Notes under the pieces: model-generated
Told to the model about the DNA's origin: nothing
Seen by the model: the letters and a program-made list of their open reading frames with translations, nothing else
Database searches by the model: none
Source of the DNA: Leguminivora glycinivorella
Taxonomy: Eukaryota; Arthropoda; Insecta; Lepidoptera; Tortricidae
Direction of reading: 5' to 3'
DNA: 64,000 nt
NCBI RefSeq assembly: GCF_023078275.1
Contig: NC_062974.1
Span: forward strand, 21,753,119-21,817,118
Program-made: the position numbers and the translations under genes
Shown here: one piece after another, positions 53,452-64,000 of the stretch
Position numbering within the stretch: position 1 is the stretch's first letter
How the letters are laid out: each line of letters starts with the position of its first letter

Positions 53452-53515
53452 ACAAAACTGACAGCGAGTTAATTTTTGTTAACAACTTATGTTAATTGAG
53501 GGGACCCAGATTCTA
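53452..53515. repeat. Fragment of the 45489 palindromic MITE family
   Basis: 'atcacaaaactgacagcgag' and 'ttaatttttgtt' match the right arm of 45489-45779, cut off at about 53515. Confidence 0.7.
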
Positions 53516-53545
53516 TAAATTGCGCAATTTATAATATTAGTAATG

Positions 53546-53752
53546 TACAGCGGGGCAAATCTCGACTGGGGGCATATGTAACTGGTCCATTTTTTCCATG
53601 TTTTACAATGTTTGCATTATTAAATAGATTGTCCACCGGTCATATATGGTAGGCGTGTTCAGTGGATACATGTAGAACTCAATAGTGTAAAAATTGAAAA
53701 AAAAAAATGGATCAGTTACAATTGCCCCCCAGTCGAGATTTGCACCGCTGTA
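53546..53752. repeat. MITE with TACAGCGGGGCAA termini, copy 2
   Basis: 'tacagcggggcaaatctcga' at the left and the inverse 'tcgagatttgcaccgctgta' at the right, with 'aactggtccatttttt' and 'aaaaatggatcagtt' further in. It is the same family as 10645-10774, but about 75 bp longer. Confidence 0.85.
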
Positions 53753-54184
53753 CCTTATGGATAAAGCAAAAATAGTTAATGGCGTTAAGAATTTATTATA
53801 AAATTGAGTCAATAATAAGGACGACACACAGAAACATACAAAAAAAACGGTACCTAATCGTAAAATTTTGTGATATTTGTGATGTTTATTTGGTATGTTT
53901 TACCTATCATATAAGTCTATTCGAATAGTTCTCTTCTACTTTTTGTGGATTCAATTTTATCATATTTTTAAATATAGCTTATTCAAAATACTTACTGTAG
54001 TAGTATATAACACATTACGTTGATTTATCTTTCTGTAAGGCCATTTATTACAACAGTTATAACCATAGATATCACGGTTAATATGCCTAATAAATATTCC
54101 CTAGTTGCAAAGCATTTTCAACTTTATCCTTCCACAAGGTACATTTAAGATCATTTAAAAGCAGATACTTATCAGCCGTGCACA

Positions 54185-54622
54185 TACACCGTGGGCCTGA
54201 ACAACCCGAAAGATTTTAACAGTGTATTCCTAACCACATTTAGAGACTATAAGTAATGTCATTATAAAACATCTGAATTTGGCTTAGATTTAGAGATAAT
54301 TATAATTACATCTTTCTCTAAAACGGTTTTTCATCATAACTCTGGCAAAAACGCATTTTTGACTGAATACCATTATGTATTTCTAGTCTTGTCATAATGG
54401 TTAACTGATACTGAAAAAAAAATACAAAAAAACTCAAACTGCTCAAAAAAATAATGAAAAATAAACTGACTAATTAAAGGCCATGTAATGTAAAAACTAT
54501 TCAAAAATAAAATAAAAACAAAAAATATCTGAAAGTCATTTACTTAGGTAACAGTTTTTGCTTTTTTTTTTACATCAAAAAACGTGGTTTAAATCTATCG
54601 GGTTATTCAGGCCCGCAGTGTA
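54185..54622. mobile_element. DNA element with TACAC...GGGCCTGAA termini
   Basis: The left end 'tacaccgtgggcctgaacaa' and then 'cccgaaagattttaa' are repeated inverted at the right ('taaatctatcgggtt', 'attcaggcccgcagtgta'). It is 438 bp, AT-rich and without a frame. Its layout resembles the element at 26043-26451. Confidence 0.75.
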
Positions 54623-54624
54623 TA

Positions 54625-55535
54625 ATTATGGTTGTTTATAAAGGACCTGACAGAACGAAGAAAAAAGCCGTGCACACCGGCGCGACTAATCTCTCGTCGT
54701 AGTAAACGGGTCATTAAAGACGCCATCAAAATGGGAAATGTGGCGGGTCGCCGGCGATCGGGGCTGCCAAAGAGTATGGAAGTACATAAGGAGTATGTAA
54801 CGCAGATATGTATCTCTACAGTACTATTCTTCTTGCTTCATTTTTAACATTTATCAGATAGAAGATACACATAAACTGTTTTTATTAAAGAAAGACGACG
54901 GTTTTCCTTGAAGAAATGTTTACAACGGGCGAAGCATGTAAATATCTAAAAAAATATGATCTGGCTAGTTCCTAAGTGTAAGTGAAAATTTACATGATCA
55001 TTGCTAGAAAATAATTCTATAGCTTCGTAATTACCTACATGCTCCCTACATATTTATAGCTAAAATCATGCTTTGCTTGCTTTAGTAATGATAATAAAGA
55101 ATGCTTTAGTAAATTTTGCTCAGGTGCAGTCCAATTACTTGTACATGTATATGAATGTGTACACTACATGTGTTTCTGAAGCTTAAATAGGAGTTTATAG
55201 GAGAAAAAAGTACCTATCTGTCAATAATATATAATATTTATGACTTTTTCTTTGCCCATGTACCTGTAGAGTACCTAAACGACGTAATGTTCGTTTGTAA
55301 TTTAATTGGTACTTTTATAAGTGTGCGCTTAAAAGATACGAGATCAATTATAAATCCGATGTAATCAAAAATTAAATTTACTTAATACACTTTAAAATTC
55401 AGTACAAAGTCGCTTCTACCTCCCAGATCATTGTGCGCGCGGCCCGGAGGGGCGCAGGGCAGGGCGGGCGCCGCCCAAAATAGCTCGCACGTGCCGCTCG
55501 CCGCCGGCTGCCCACGCGCAGCCAAGATGGCGGCC
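54625..55535. other. Non-coding or unassigned
   Basis: A 71-codon basic frame at 54632 (TERRKKPCTPARLISRRSKR) vaguely resembles a Tc-type DNA-binding segment but cannot be assigned. A GC-rich block (55428-55540) leads into the local repeats. Confidence 0.35.
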
Positions 55536-55539
55536 GCCC

Positions 55540-56250
55540 GAGTGTGCGCACGAGTACATGCGCACGCGTGTGTGAGTACCAACAACATAAGGTGTAGCAG
55601 TGGTGTCGTGTAGCAAGGTACTGGAATATGTGTGAGAGAATGGAATGTTTGATGCCAATAAAAAACAACAAAATTTCACTTTAATTATCAATCCATTTGC
55701 TGGCATTTAGCAAAATCATGTGTGCATGAGCACATGCGCACGCGTGTGTGTAACTGAGTACTAAGACCATTAGGGTATGTGCGGGTAAGACTGGACTGTG
55801 CGAGGATGGAATGTTTAATGCAAATAAAATAAAAAAATCTCAATACACTTACTGTTTTTTTTTTTTACAAAATATAGTGTTAATATATTTTTTCTTAGAG
55901 AGATTAAGGCCTGATTTAGACGGCGTGCGAACTCGCATGCGATTTTAGCTACATTGCGGGCTGTTAAGGTAACCTACAATTTTGCACAGCCATCAAATAC
56001 CGCAATGTAATAAAACTCGTATGCGAGTTCTCGTATCGTCTAAATGGGCACTAAATCTGCAAACTTTCGCGCCCAAGTGTTTGCACGAGTACAAGCGCAC
56101 GCGTGTATGAGTACTAACAACATGCGGTGTAGCAGGGTAAGGCTGGACGATGTGTGCCAAGATGGAATATATGTTTGATGCAAATAAAAAAAACGAAGAC
56201 GAACTGTAATTACCAATCTACTTGCTGTCCTGTAATAAGGTAGTGTAAGA
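55540..56250 (+). repeat. Three local copies of a ~175-bp repeat with 'gcgcacgcgtgtgtgagtac'
   Basis: Copies start at about 55540, 55716 and 56070. Each has 'cacgagtacatgcgcacgcg'-type sequence, 'gtgtagcag', 'gaatggaatgtttgatgc' and then 'aataaaa'. The third is separated from the second by a MITE at 55908-56050. Each ends with a polyadenylation-like AATAAA, suggesting repeated 3' ends of a retroposon or a locally amplified unit. Confidence 0.75.
55908..56050. repeat. MITE with 'gatttagacg' termini inside the local repeat
   Basis: The left end 'gcctgatttagacggcg' with 'gaactcgcatgcga' is matched by inverted 'tcgtatgcgagttctcg' and 'cgtctaaatgggca'. Copies 1 and 3 of the host repeat lack it. 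Confidence 0.7.
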
Positions 56251-56254
56251 TTCA

Positions 56255-57470
56255 TAATTTTTTTCCAGAGATCAAATCAAAAACCTTCTTGGACTAAGAT
56301 CGGACTACAATAATTAATTTCATCTTTCTGAAACTTCAAAAACAAAAAAAAAAAATCTTTCGCTTATAAAAGCTTACAATATATTTTCAACGTGTGCAGT
56401 TGAAAATATTTTTTTCTTTTTCATGAAAAGTGAACTTTTCCCCAACTTTTGTAAATGTTCTCAATCGGTTGCTAGGTATTAGGGGCAATATTGGCACCAT
56501 ACCATATGTGGTTGCTAGTGATGTACAATAACAATTAAATTTTGTAACAATTGCGTACCTATGTATTTTAACCTTTATCCAATCTTACACGGGTACACCT
56601 TATAAGAGAATACGATAGCTCGTTTCTAGGTACATGCACGTCATGATCTTGTGTGAGTGTACATTATAGTTTCGTTTGCTTGTGTGAGTGTAATTGATAT
56701 CTACGTAATTGTGGTACGTATAGGCGGTCGTGATTGGCTCGTTTGAATTGTTTGTTGTATGTTGGCCTGCGACATTAAGAATGTAGTGGTTGATGGACGA
56801 AAGCTTAAGAAAATTGTAGAACTAATTGATTGCAATATTGGGTAAGTAGAAAATTGGTAGTAACCGATTTCGTTTATTTATCCCATTCTAAATTTCTTTC
56901 CTTTTAGCATTTCCTCAATTTCGTCGTCAGAGTCAAGATCATGTTTTTCACTTGTTTTAATGAGGAGATCAGCGAAAATTATAATTATTTACTTTGAATC
57001 AATCTTGAATTTATTCTCTTTGTACTTTTTACGTTTTTATGTTGGTTCATGGTTAAAATTTCGATTACCTATTATTGACTTACCTGAGTGCGAGAACCAT
57101 GGCAGGTGAAGTTAACAACACTGACTAATCTAACCAAGTAATCTGGCGTTTGTAGCTGAATGCCGAAAAATCGACAACTCTTCAACAAAATTCAGAAACT
57201 CCACTGTATTTTTCTAGCATTATGTAAGAAGACCGCAAGGAGTGTGTTGTGTCCTAAATATGTCTAAGAGTGATGACCCGATGACACCTAAGTACTTTGG
57301 CAAGTAGTTACATTACCACCTCATTAACAGACTTTCTCTGAATTACATACCATAATTCAATTGACATGCTACTCCACATCTATTTTTTTGATACTAGTAC
57401 ATTCAACTGATGTCATTTAGTTATCTTGTACTTCGCTCATACTTTTCTGTGACAAATGACATGATTTTAA
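56255..57470. other. Non-coding stretch
   Basis: AT-rich; no gene or repeat is recognised. Confidence 0.4.
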
Positions 57471-57479
57471 TATTTTAAT

Positions 57480-57533
57480 GACTGACATAATAATAATATA
57501 TCAATGAATGATATATTATTACTATGTCAGTGT
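57480..57533. repeat. Strong short hairpin
   Basis: 'actgacataataataatata' plus 'tc' and its inverse ending 'tatgtcagt' form arms of about 22 bp around a loop of about 8 bases, with one or two mismatches. The size is like a small RNA precursor, but the AT-rich arms also fit a decayed MITE. Confidence 0.7.
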
Positions 57534-57539
57534 ACGTTC

Positions 57540-59420
57540 AAATTGACCTGCGATAGAGATTAGAGGATGCCGGACATTTGAACATACCACGTTGGCGTGA
57601 AACAGATAGGCAGATAGGTTCCAATACGGCTAATACAATCGCGTGTTTACCTACATATAAGTTGTAAAGCTGTGTAAATATTAGCTATTCAATCAGGTCA
57701 TGCAGTAGTTTATACAATTTATTGTGAAAATTTTATTTTTATTATTTTTATTTTTATTAGTTATTATTTTTTTTCACTCCTGCTAGAAATGACTTAGAAA
57801 TAAGTGTGCGAACGTTGCGGCCTAGAGACAGCAAACCAGTATTATATACGTTTGAATTTTTATGTTTACGGTAATTATTTTTCATGACACAATAACACAT
57901 TATATGAATAGCAGAGCAAGGAAAACTTTCTTAATCCGGGCATAAAACTTAAAAGGAACAGTGAAGCCACCTGAGCTTAAGATAAGTTTTACAGTAGCCC
58001 TTTTATAAGTGGCAACACTTGAGACTATCTTAGAGCTACTGAAGTAACTTAAGTATACCTTCATTAATGACGAATCATTCAACATCGCCATGTGCGGAGA
58101 ATTAATCTTCTAAAGAATGAATCAACTGTCTTAATTTAAAAAAGATTATATACAATATAGATTGTTACAAACTTAAGCTGTTTTAATACCGTATAATTAT
58201 TATTGAAATTATCTGAGATGATGCATCAAGCTAAGACATGTACTCTGAATACCGCTCTTAAAGTTTAGTAATGAAGATCCAAAATTTAATAGATATTTTT
58301 TGCGAATTATATCTGAAATAATTTTTACTGAAGGTGTTCCGGATTCCAAGTCACATGTGGGGCACTCTCCCAGACATTTGTTGTCAGTTACTGGAAAATG
58401 GTGATTCACGAAAAACGTTGGAAGAATAAAAAGTGCCGATCAAAGGGAACATTTTTGTCTAGTTATTATTTCCGTTGCGCTGTAGACTCGTCTAGTTGAG
58501 ATTAGTCAGGCAAATATATTTAGATCCAGACAGTAAAAGTCAAAGGGTGTGTTTGGGAGTTTATTTATACAAAAAGGTTAATTTTTTAGATCATATTTAA
58601 TATTTTTTGCTAAATGTAAAAAATTTTTTTTTGTAGGTAACTGAAGCAAAAAAATGTCTGTGGATGCCTAAAAGAATACTCTCGACTGTTTAGGCGTTGT
58701 AGAAAAACACGAATAAACAAGAGATTGAATCTTCAGACAATTTAAAAGAAATATGTTAGCTTATATTTATATTATTAGTAAAGTCTACCTTAAACACCTT
58801 AAGTATAATATCTTAAATATAAACGTAAGTTTTACGCGATTAAGACCCATTTTAATTTAATAATATGAGTGAAGATCATGTTAGTTTAAATCAATATAAT
58901 ATGTTAGCTTGAATGAAATTTTATTTCATTTACACTACGGCATAACTGATTTCAACTACGACATAAGACATAACTAAATTTGATTCGACTGTAAAACAGT
59001 AATGATCGGTATTTTATTAATTATTACATAATTATATCGTCATATGAATATCTACATACTACTTAAACACATATGGTCTAGAGGAAAGCAAGTCTCAACA
59101 TTCCTCTACAGTTCGCAGTTAGTTTGAATTTTTAATGATTCACGGTTACTCTAGTATCACTAGACTTATATGTCCGGGAATAGAAACCATGATTACCTTT
59201 TTGATTATCGAGCACCTAATATTTCGACGAGTTAGCTACATGCATTTCATGAGTGACATGCTAAACATCGAATACCCTCCCTGCCAACATAAGTTTACCG
59301 CTACAAGTTGAACATATTATAACGCTGCCTACACTCATACCTCAACACACCTCGCACCGTCCCTTATCTACCGCACTCAACTAGCATTAGATTTCAGTAA
59401 GTTCAGTGATCTCTTCAGCC
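57540..59420. other. Non-coding stretch
   Basis: AT-rich; nothing recognisable. Confidence 0.4.
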
Positions 59421-59423
59421 TCA

Positions 59424-59576
59424 GGGTACGTAGACAGATGCACAAACGCTCACGATAATATCTGTTTCGTAGCTAGCTTTCTCTATCGCTCCTCCGTATT
59501 GGCGCGACAGAGCCAGACTGCGTTACGCTCGGCGTTTAGCGTCAACGATTGCCATACGGCTACGCCGGCAGGTACG
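59424..59576 (+). repeat. DNA-element relic of the 'cgtagccgaatggca' family, copy 2
   Basis: 'cacaaacgctcacgataata', 'tctctatcgctcctccg' and 'ggcgcgacagagccagactg' lead to 'gattgccatacggctacg'. The 103-codon frame through it is not a gene. Confidence 0.7.
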
Positions 59577-59579
59577 GTT

Positions 59580-60635
59580 CACGCACACACGCATGCGCGG
59601 GTAGCGGCGCGAGCGCAACTATATTTAGCCGCCTCCCGGCGAGCTCGAGACGGCTGGAGATTTCCAACATTCTACATTATTGTTTTTCTATGCTTTGTAC
59701 CTACCAAGAACACTTGAAGTCTTGAAAACAGGGTAGAGTTTGCATAGTTAGGAATCATGCAGAAATAAAGTGAGCACTTCCATTTTTTTTTCAATGGATG
59801 TTGCTGACTTTTCTGTTGTCAGTTAAATGAATACAAATATATTATATTATGATCTGCTGTGCTGGATTTATTGATCGAAAAGTTTCACTTTTGAATTTAT
59901 TCGTTGTCAATTTATTCCTACAAGATTACAAACAATTATTAAACGATATTTTCCTTCATGAAAAAGATTGACAAATAATTTAATTTAATTTTCTTATACC
60001 CTTACTACCTTCTTAAAATGTAAAAAATGTCCTGTAATATATTTATTTAATATTTAAAAAAATTAACAGAATAAAAGAGATGTTGATTGAAAATTATTTT
60101 GACCTTTGCAATTGAAATGGCGACGTTGCGTATTACTCGTATTGAGAAAATCTAGCCAATTTTGCAACCCCAGTCGTCTAATCTCATTGAGCAATTGAAT
60201 ATCAATTGATATCCAAATTGATGAGGTAGGTACGTGGTAATAATCATTTATTTGCATTAGAAAATGTACATATCAAAACTAGAAATGAGCATACAACTTA
60301 TTAGCTGGCTAAAATAAAATAAAAATTAATAGGTCTTGGTTCCAAGTCGCTAACTTTTCAGTCACCGATTACGTACGTGATCACCAGTTAGGAGAGAAGC
60401 ATAGGGCATATTAAATTATATTATATATACACAACCGCACATACACTTAACACACACTGGCTGAATAGATGATGATGGTGGGATGGATGAATGGATGTAT
60501 TTTATATTTATTACATTATGCTAGCCATACCTACATACATACTTAATTACTTACTTACCTAATTCATAAGCATCATTATTTTTGTTTTTATTCCCTTCTG
60601 AATTTCTATTTCTTTTGTTACCACTTAGTTTTTGC
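59580..60635. other. Non-coding stretch
   Basis: AT-rich; no gene is recognised. Confidence 0.4.
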
Positions 60636-60639
60636 ATGT

Positions 60640-60765
60640 TTGTTGTATATTTGTGGACATCTGTTAATGTCTATGTTTATGGTTTCTTGTGTTTTCCATT
60701 TCTTTTTGTATTGCTGTTGATGCCCCGAATAAATAAAATCAAATAAATAAATAAAATATATATCA
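60640..60765 (+). repeat. LINE 3' UTR and tail
   Basis: 'ttgtggacatctgttaatgt' to 'gatgccccgaataaataaaa' ends in (AATAA)n. The minus-strand relative is at 53120-53200. Confidence 0.65.
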
Positions 60766-60891
60766 GTCAATGTCCTATCTATGTACTACGAATTGATATC
60801 TGTTGGAAAAAAACTGAACCAAAAATGTTTGTCATAAACATAGGTAAAAATAAAGAAATTGTACTTATACGAAATAAAATACTAAATCTTT

Positions 60892-61020
60892 TTTTTTTTT
60901 TTTTTATACTACGTCGGTGGCAAACAAGTATACGGCCCGCCTGATGTAAAGCGGTCACCGTAACCTATGGACGCCTGCAACTCAAACAGTGTCACATGCG
61001 CGTTGCCACCCCATTAGAAA
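60892..61020 (-). repeat. Interspersed LINE/SINE 3' fragment with T-run
   Basis: After a T18 run come 'actacgtcggtggcaaacaa', 'gtatacggcccgcctgatgt' and 'cacatgcgcgttgccacccc', a common lepidopteran repeat read backwards. The T run is its poly-A tail. Degenerate relatives are at 12050-12180 and about 61360-61440. Confidence 0.75.
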
Positions 61021-61478
61021 CTTGTACATTCCCTTTTGAAATCTTCTCGTAGCTCGTCATTCCCCTCTGTAGAATACGGATAAGTATTGAAAACCGAGAC
61101 CAATTTAATTTCCTTTTTTTTGAAAGCTTCCTTGAAAGGTGAAAGCAGCTGTCACGAGCGAGCGAGACAGACGACATGCAGCTGGTTGAGGCAAGGCAAC
61201 AAATATTTTACTCGGTGAGGGAATTAATGTTTTTTTTTCGACGTTCACCTTGGGAATTGGCACAGAGCTAATAGGTACCTACTATATTATTTGTATGATG
61301 ACACATGTCGTCGTATAAAATGGTAGGTATTTTGTAAATATTGGGGATATTTTGTACATGTACTTACTTACGTTGGTAGTTAACAAAGATACAGCCCACC
61401 TGATCCTAAACACTAGTCGTGGCATATACTTATTTGGTTTAGGGCTAGGTTGATCTTTATAAGGTGTCCTCACAATTG

Positions 61479-61549
61479 TTTTAACCCCCGACGCAAAAAC
61501 GAAGGGGTGTTATAAGTTTGACGTGTCTGTCTATCTGTCTATCTGTTTA

Positions 61550-61582
<33 letters not shown>

Positions 61583-61737
61583 GTGTGTGTGTGTGTCTGT
61601 CTGCGGCATCGTAGCTCCCGAACGGATAAACCGATTTAGATTTAGTTTTTTTTTGTCTGAAAGCTGAGTTAGTCGGGAGTGTTCTTAGCCATGTTTCATG
61701 AAAATCGGTCTACTATGTCGCAGTCGGGGGTTTTTTC
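61479..61737 (+). repeat. Interspersed repeat with AACCCCCGAC termini, copy 2
   Basis: It has the same 5' end as copy 1 at 31 ('aacccccgacgcaaaaacga') and a better preserved inverted right end (GTCGGGGGTTTT). The internal TCTG/TCTA microsatellite is longer than in copy 1. Confidence 0.75.
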
Positions 61738-61739
61738 AA

Positions 61740-63430
61740 ATTTTAATTTTGTGGTAATTATACTTTAATTTCCCTTAGTTATAATGGCCTGAAAGCATTG
61801 GCACAATTTCTTTTTGAGCTTTGCTTAATATTTCTGCTATGTCTTAAAATATGCAATTATAAATTAAACTTCGCATAACAACTTAATTTAGGAGTGAGCA
61901 CTTACACATACAAACGACCACAAGTATCAAAAAATGCCGAACTACAATGAATTGCTATGATTGCTGCTGTGAAAATTCCTACATATTTTCATTAATTAGG
62001 CATTTAAATTGCGGTAAGCGTCTTCTGTCCGTGATTATTATCTGAAATCCAATAACTTTGAACTAACAATGAATGGAGTGATCAAATCACGTATGACGAA
62101 TCACAAGTCTCATGGCCGTTGAGCGTGGGCGGCTTGTGATGGACGTCGAGGGATAAACAATATGGCATGCCTCGGGAAATTTTGTATAAGGAAATCGATG
62201 CTTTCTGTGTGGAAAACGAGTGAAGTGGCTAAAGAAAGATAAATCAAGGAGTCACTAGTGGCTCTGGGAGCTTCGCAACATGCATCTAAAATAACGCCAA
62301 CAAACTGCTGTGCAGTTTGGCGAAGATTTAAATCGTGATTTGTGTTATGTGTTTTCTGTAATAAATGAATTAAAAAAAAAATCACACACAAAAGTGAAAA
62401 ATACTTATCTCATTAAGTCATTATCATAGTCAAGTCACGTTAGTCTTAAACGCCATAGACGCTATTGGCATTTGAGCCCTTTATGGCAATTTCCGCACTC
62501 GACAAAATTTCCAAAAACTGGATCGACAAAAAGTTTTGGTTAGTCATAGAATTTGGTTACGAAATTTCATGAGAATCGGTTGAGAATTGATACCTGTAGA
62601 GGAGAACATCCGGACATACTCATACACAATTAAATCAAAGACCTACGTGGTCGCTGCGGTCAATAAGAGCGATCTCTTCCAGACAACCTTTAGGTGGCGG
62701 TATTCATAATCTAACTAATGATTGTACATTCTGTGATCAAGTTTTAGTGTACTGAACTTAAAATTGAGTAGTTTCATGTGCTCTGCCTACCCCTTTATGG
62801 GATACAGGCGTGTTTGTATGTATCTTTATGATTATTCTGTACATCGATGGTGGAAACAACCCTTTTGGCATTTTAATCTTAAATTCCCTTGGTTCTGGGT
62901 TTAAGTTTAAGTAAGTATATTGCCTTTATTTATATGTATGCGAAAATTCCATCACGGAAATTTTCAACTAATAAAAAAAACATTAGCGTTCAAAACACCC
63001 ATCAAAAATTAAGTCCTTTAAACCAAGAACGAAAACAAAATCTAACCAAAACATTAACTACAATCCTTGAAGAAATCGGAAACCGACTTTTTCCGTTTTC
63101 CAATAAGCTTCTTATTAGTATGTTTACTATGGGTGAGATTGGGGTGGTTAAAATGGGGTTTTTAAGTCGTTCTGTGTTGTTTTGTTTGGGAACGACACGT
63201 GCGGCCGTGCGCAAAGTAAACTGAGCCCGTTTGGCAGCTGCGGTGTGATTATGACGCCTCGGCTGAGTCAGTTCCTGTACGTATTCGGGTAAACTGCGGC
63301 GAAGCTTTGCAGGAAACGTGGCACGGCGTGGCGGATGGTATGGTATGCTAATATAGTACCAGGGGTGGCTCACTCCGCGACTCTATCGCCGCGCTAAAAG
63401 TACATGCCGGGGGCCGCGAGTTCACGGCCC
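61740..63430. other. Non-coding with two LINE tails
   Basis: On the minus strand, 62637-62705 contains 'ggttgtctggaagagatcgc', and 62770-62822 contains 'gcctgtatcccataaagggg', the start of the RTE-like tail of 27285. Frames in the rest show no domain. Confidence 0.5.
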
Positions 63431-63507
63431 ATTCAGTGGTGACGACCTTCTCGCGACGCAATAGAATTCATGTCGGCTGCTCGCGTGTGGTCCGTTTCTT
63501 AATGAAG
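63431..63507 (+). promoter_or_regulatory. Candidate initiator and first exon
   Basis: ATTCAGTGG at 63431 carries the arthropod TCAGT initiator, in a GC-richer region (63200-63500) that contrasts with the rest. About 70 bp later ATGAAG|GTAAGA is a good splice donor at 63508. An upstream ATG (63465) opens only 10 codons. No later exon is visible before the window ends. Confidence 0.3.
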
Positions 63508-63892
63508 GTAAGAATTTAGAATGGCGGCATTTTTTGAATATCAAAGGAGTGAGCCTTCTGTACTTGTACTATTATATATTCTGTGATAGTACATTACGAT
63601 ACAAGCATGGAAAAAAGAAATTTCAAACATTTGCATGTTGGTTGCAATGAGGGCAATGAAGCTTATACCTATTTAACATTATTTCTGTATATTGAAATGT
63701 CTATCTCTGTATAAAAGTTTACCTACATAGCTGAATGATACGACGGACTATCAAACTTATTTTTAGTGTCTCATGTTACTAACCTTTAGTTCAAAGTTTT
63801 TAAATGAGTTTATATATCTAGAGACTCTGAAGATTGTTAGAATATTTCATTATCTTAACGAAATTCTTAAGAATATTATAAAATGTGCCTAT

Positions 63893-64000
63893 TAGTCATA
63901 CTTGTTATGGAGAATTTTTGACCAAAAGCTGCACTTTTAGATGGAAGCAAGCCGCTTTGCATGGTGATAGTAAACATCATAGTAAACAATTTTTTCCGAG
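63893..64000 (+). repeat. X element terminus, copy running off the window
   Basis: It starts with TAGTCATACTTGTTATGG and continues 'ctgcacttttagatggaagc', the same outer terminal unit as both ends of the X palindrome at 1883-6061. The identical start point in all three places defines the true end of the family. The copy is cut off by the window edge. Confidence 0.8.

Noticed and set aside
54632..54847. Possible Tc1-type DNA-binding segment (LISRRSKRVIKDAIK)
   Set aside because: The resemblance is limited to a basic helix, no catalytic domain follows, and no terminal repeats are found around it.
1..64000. CRISPR arrays, operons, rRNA or intact tRNA genes
   Set aside because: None is present. 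The repeats are transposon-derived, introns and polyadenylation signals mark the DNA as animal nuclear, and B-box words occur only in SINE or transposon contexts.

Overview
The window is nuclear DNA from an insect, most likely a moth or butterfly (Lepidoptera). The evidence is one intron-containing carboxylesterase-like gene, three short Helitron-like elements of the lepidopteran type (start TCCATACTAATATTATAAAT, end CTAG, inserted between A and T), a tRNA-headed SINE pair, LINE 3' tails typical of Lepidoptera (for example the 'cagcagtgggc' tail ending in GAT repeats), and very many short palindromic DNA elements. There are no bacterial operons, rRNA genes, convincing tRNA genes or CRISPR arrays.

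Layout. From 1 to 6150 there is a nest of transposable elements: a small inverted-repeat element (called Y here) was hit by a 133-bp PIF/Harbinger-like MITE and by a 4.2-kb foldback-like palindrome (called X). X in turn carries a 1149-bp hAT-like element with a perfect 8-bp target duplication, a LINE tail, and a 543-bp interspersed repeat holding a GGAC microsatellite. From 6300 to 8900 there is a 741-bp Harbinger-like element, a broken HARBI1-type transposase with a GC-rich subterminal region, and several palindromic MITEs. From 12363 to 14817 lies the only host gene I can support: three exons, 626 codons. It is a secreted or membrane-anchored carboxylesterase-family protein that has lost both its nucleophilic serine and its oxyanion-hole glycines. 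From 20487 to 22781 there is a 5'-truncated reverse transcriptase ORF with a C-terminal restriction-like nuclease motif; the tail of a relative lies inverted at 25.7 kb. From 26458 to 27259 there is an inverted duplication of the 3' end of a mariner-like transposon. From 39326 to 44749 there is a full-length LINE (Gag with a DUF4780-like domain, endonuclease, reverse transcriptase, RNase H) bounded by a 12-bp target duplication and broken by small frameshifts. The remainder (15-18 kb, 28-38 kb, 45-64 kb) is AT-rich non-coding DNA with scattered MITEs, LINE tails, Helitrons and minisatellites, plus two weak candidate 5' exons near 52.5 and 63.5 kb.

The most notable observations are: (1) the X foldback family, whose inverted arms are made of tandem units of about 480 bp and whose terminus recurs at 63893; (2) several occupied/empty-site pairs inside this one window that date insertions relative to one another; (3) the catalytically degenerate esterase with an intact frame; (4) the fold-back derivative that keeps the last 60 codons of a transposase; and (5) the LINE with exact boundaries. 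Clade names for repeats come from recalled family hallmarks, not from a database search.
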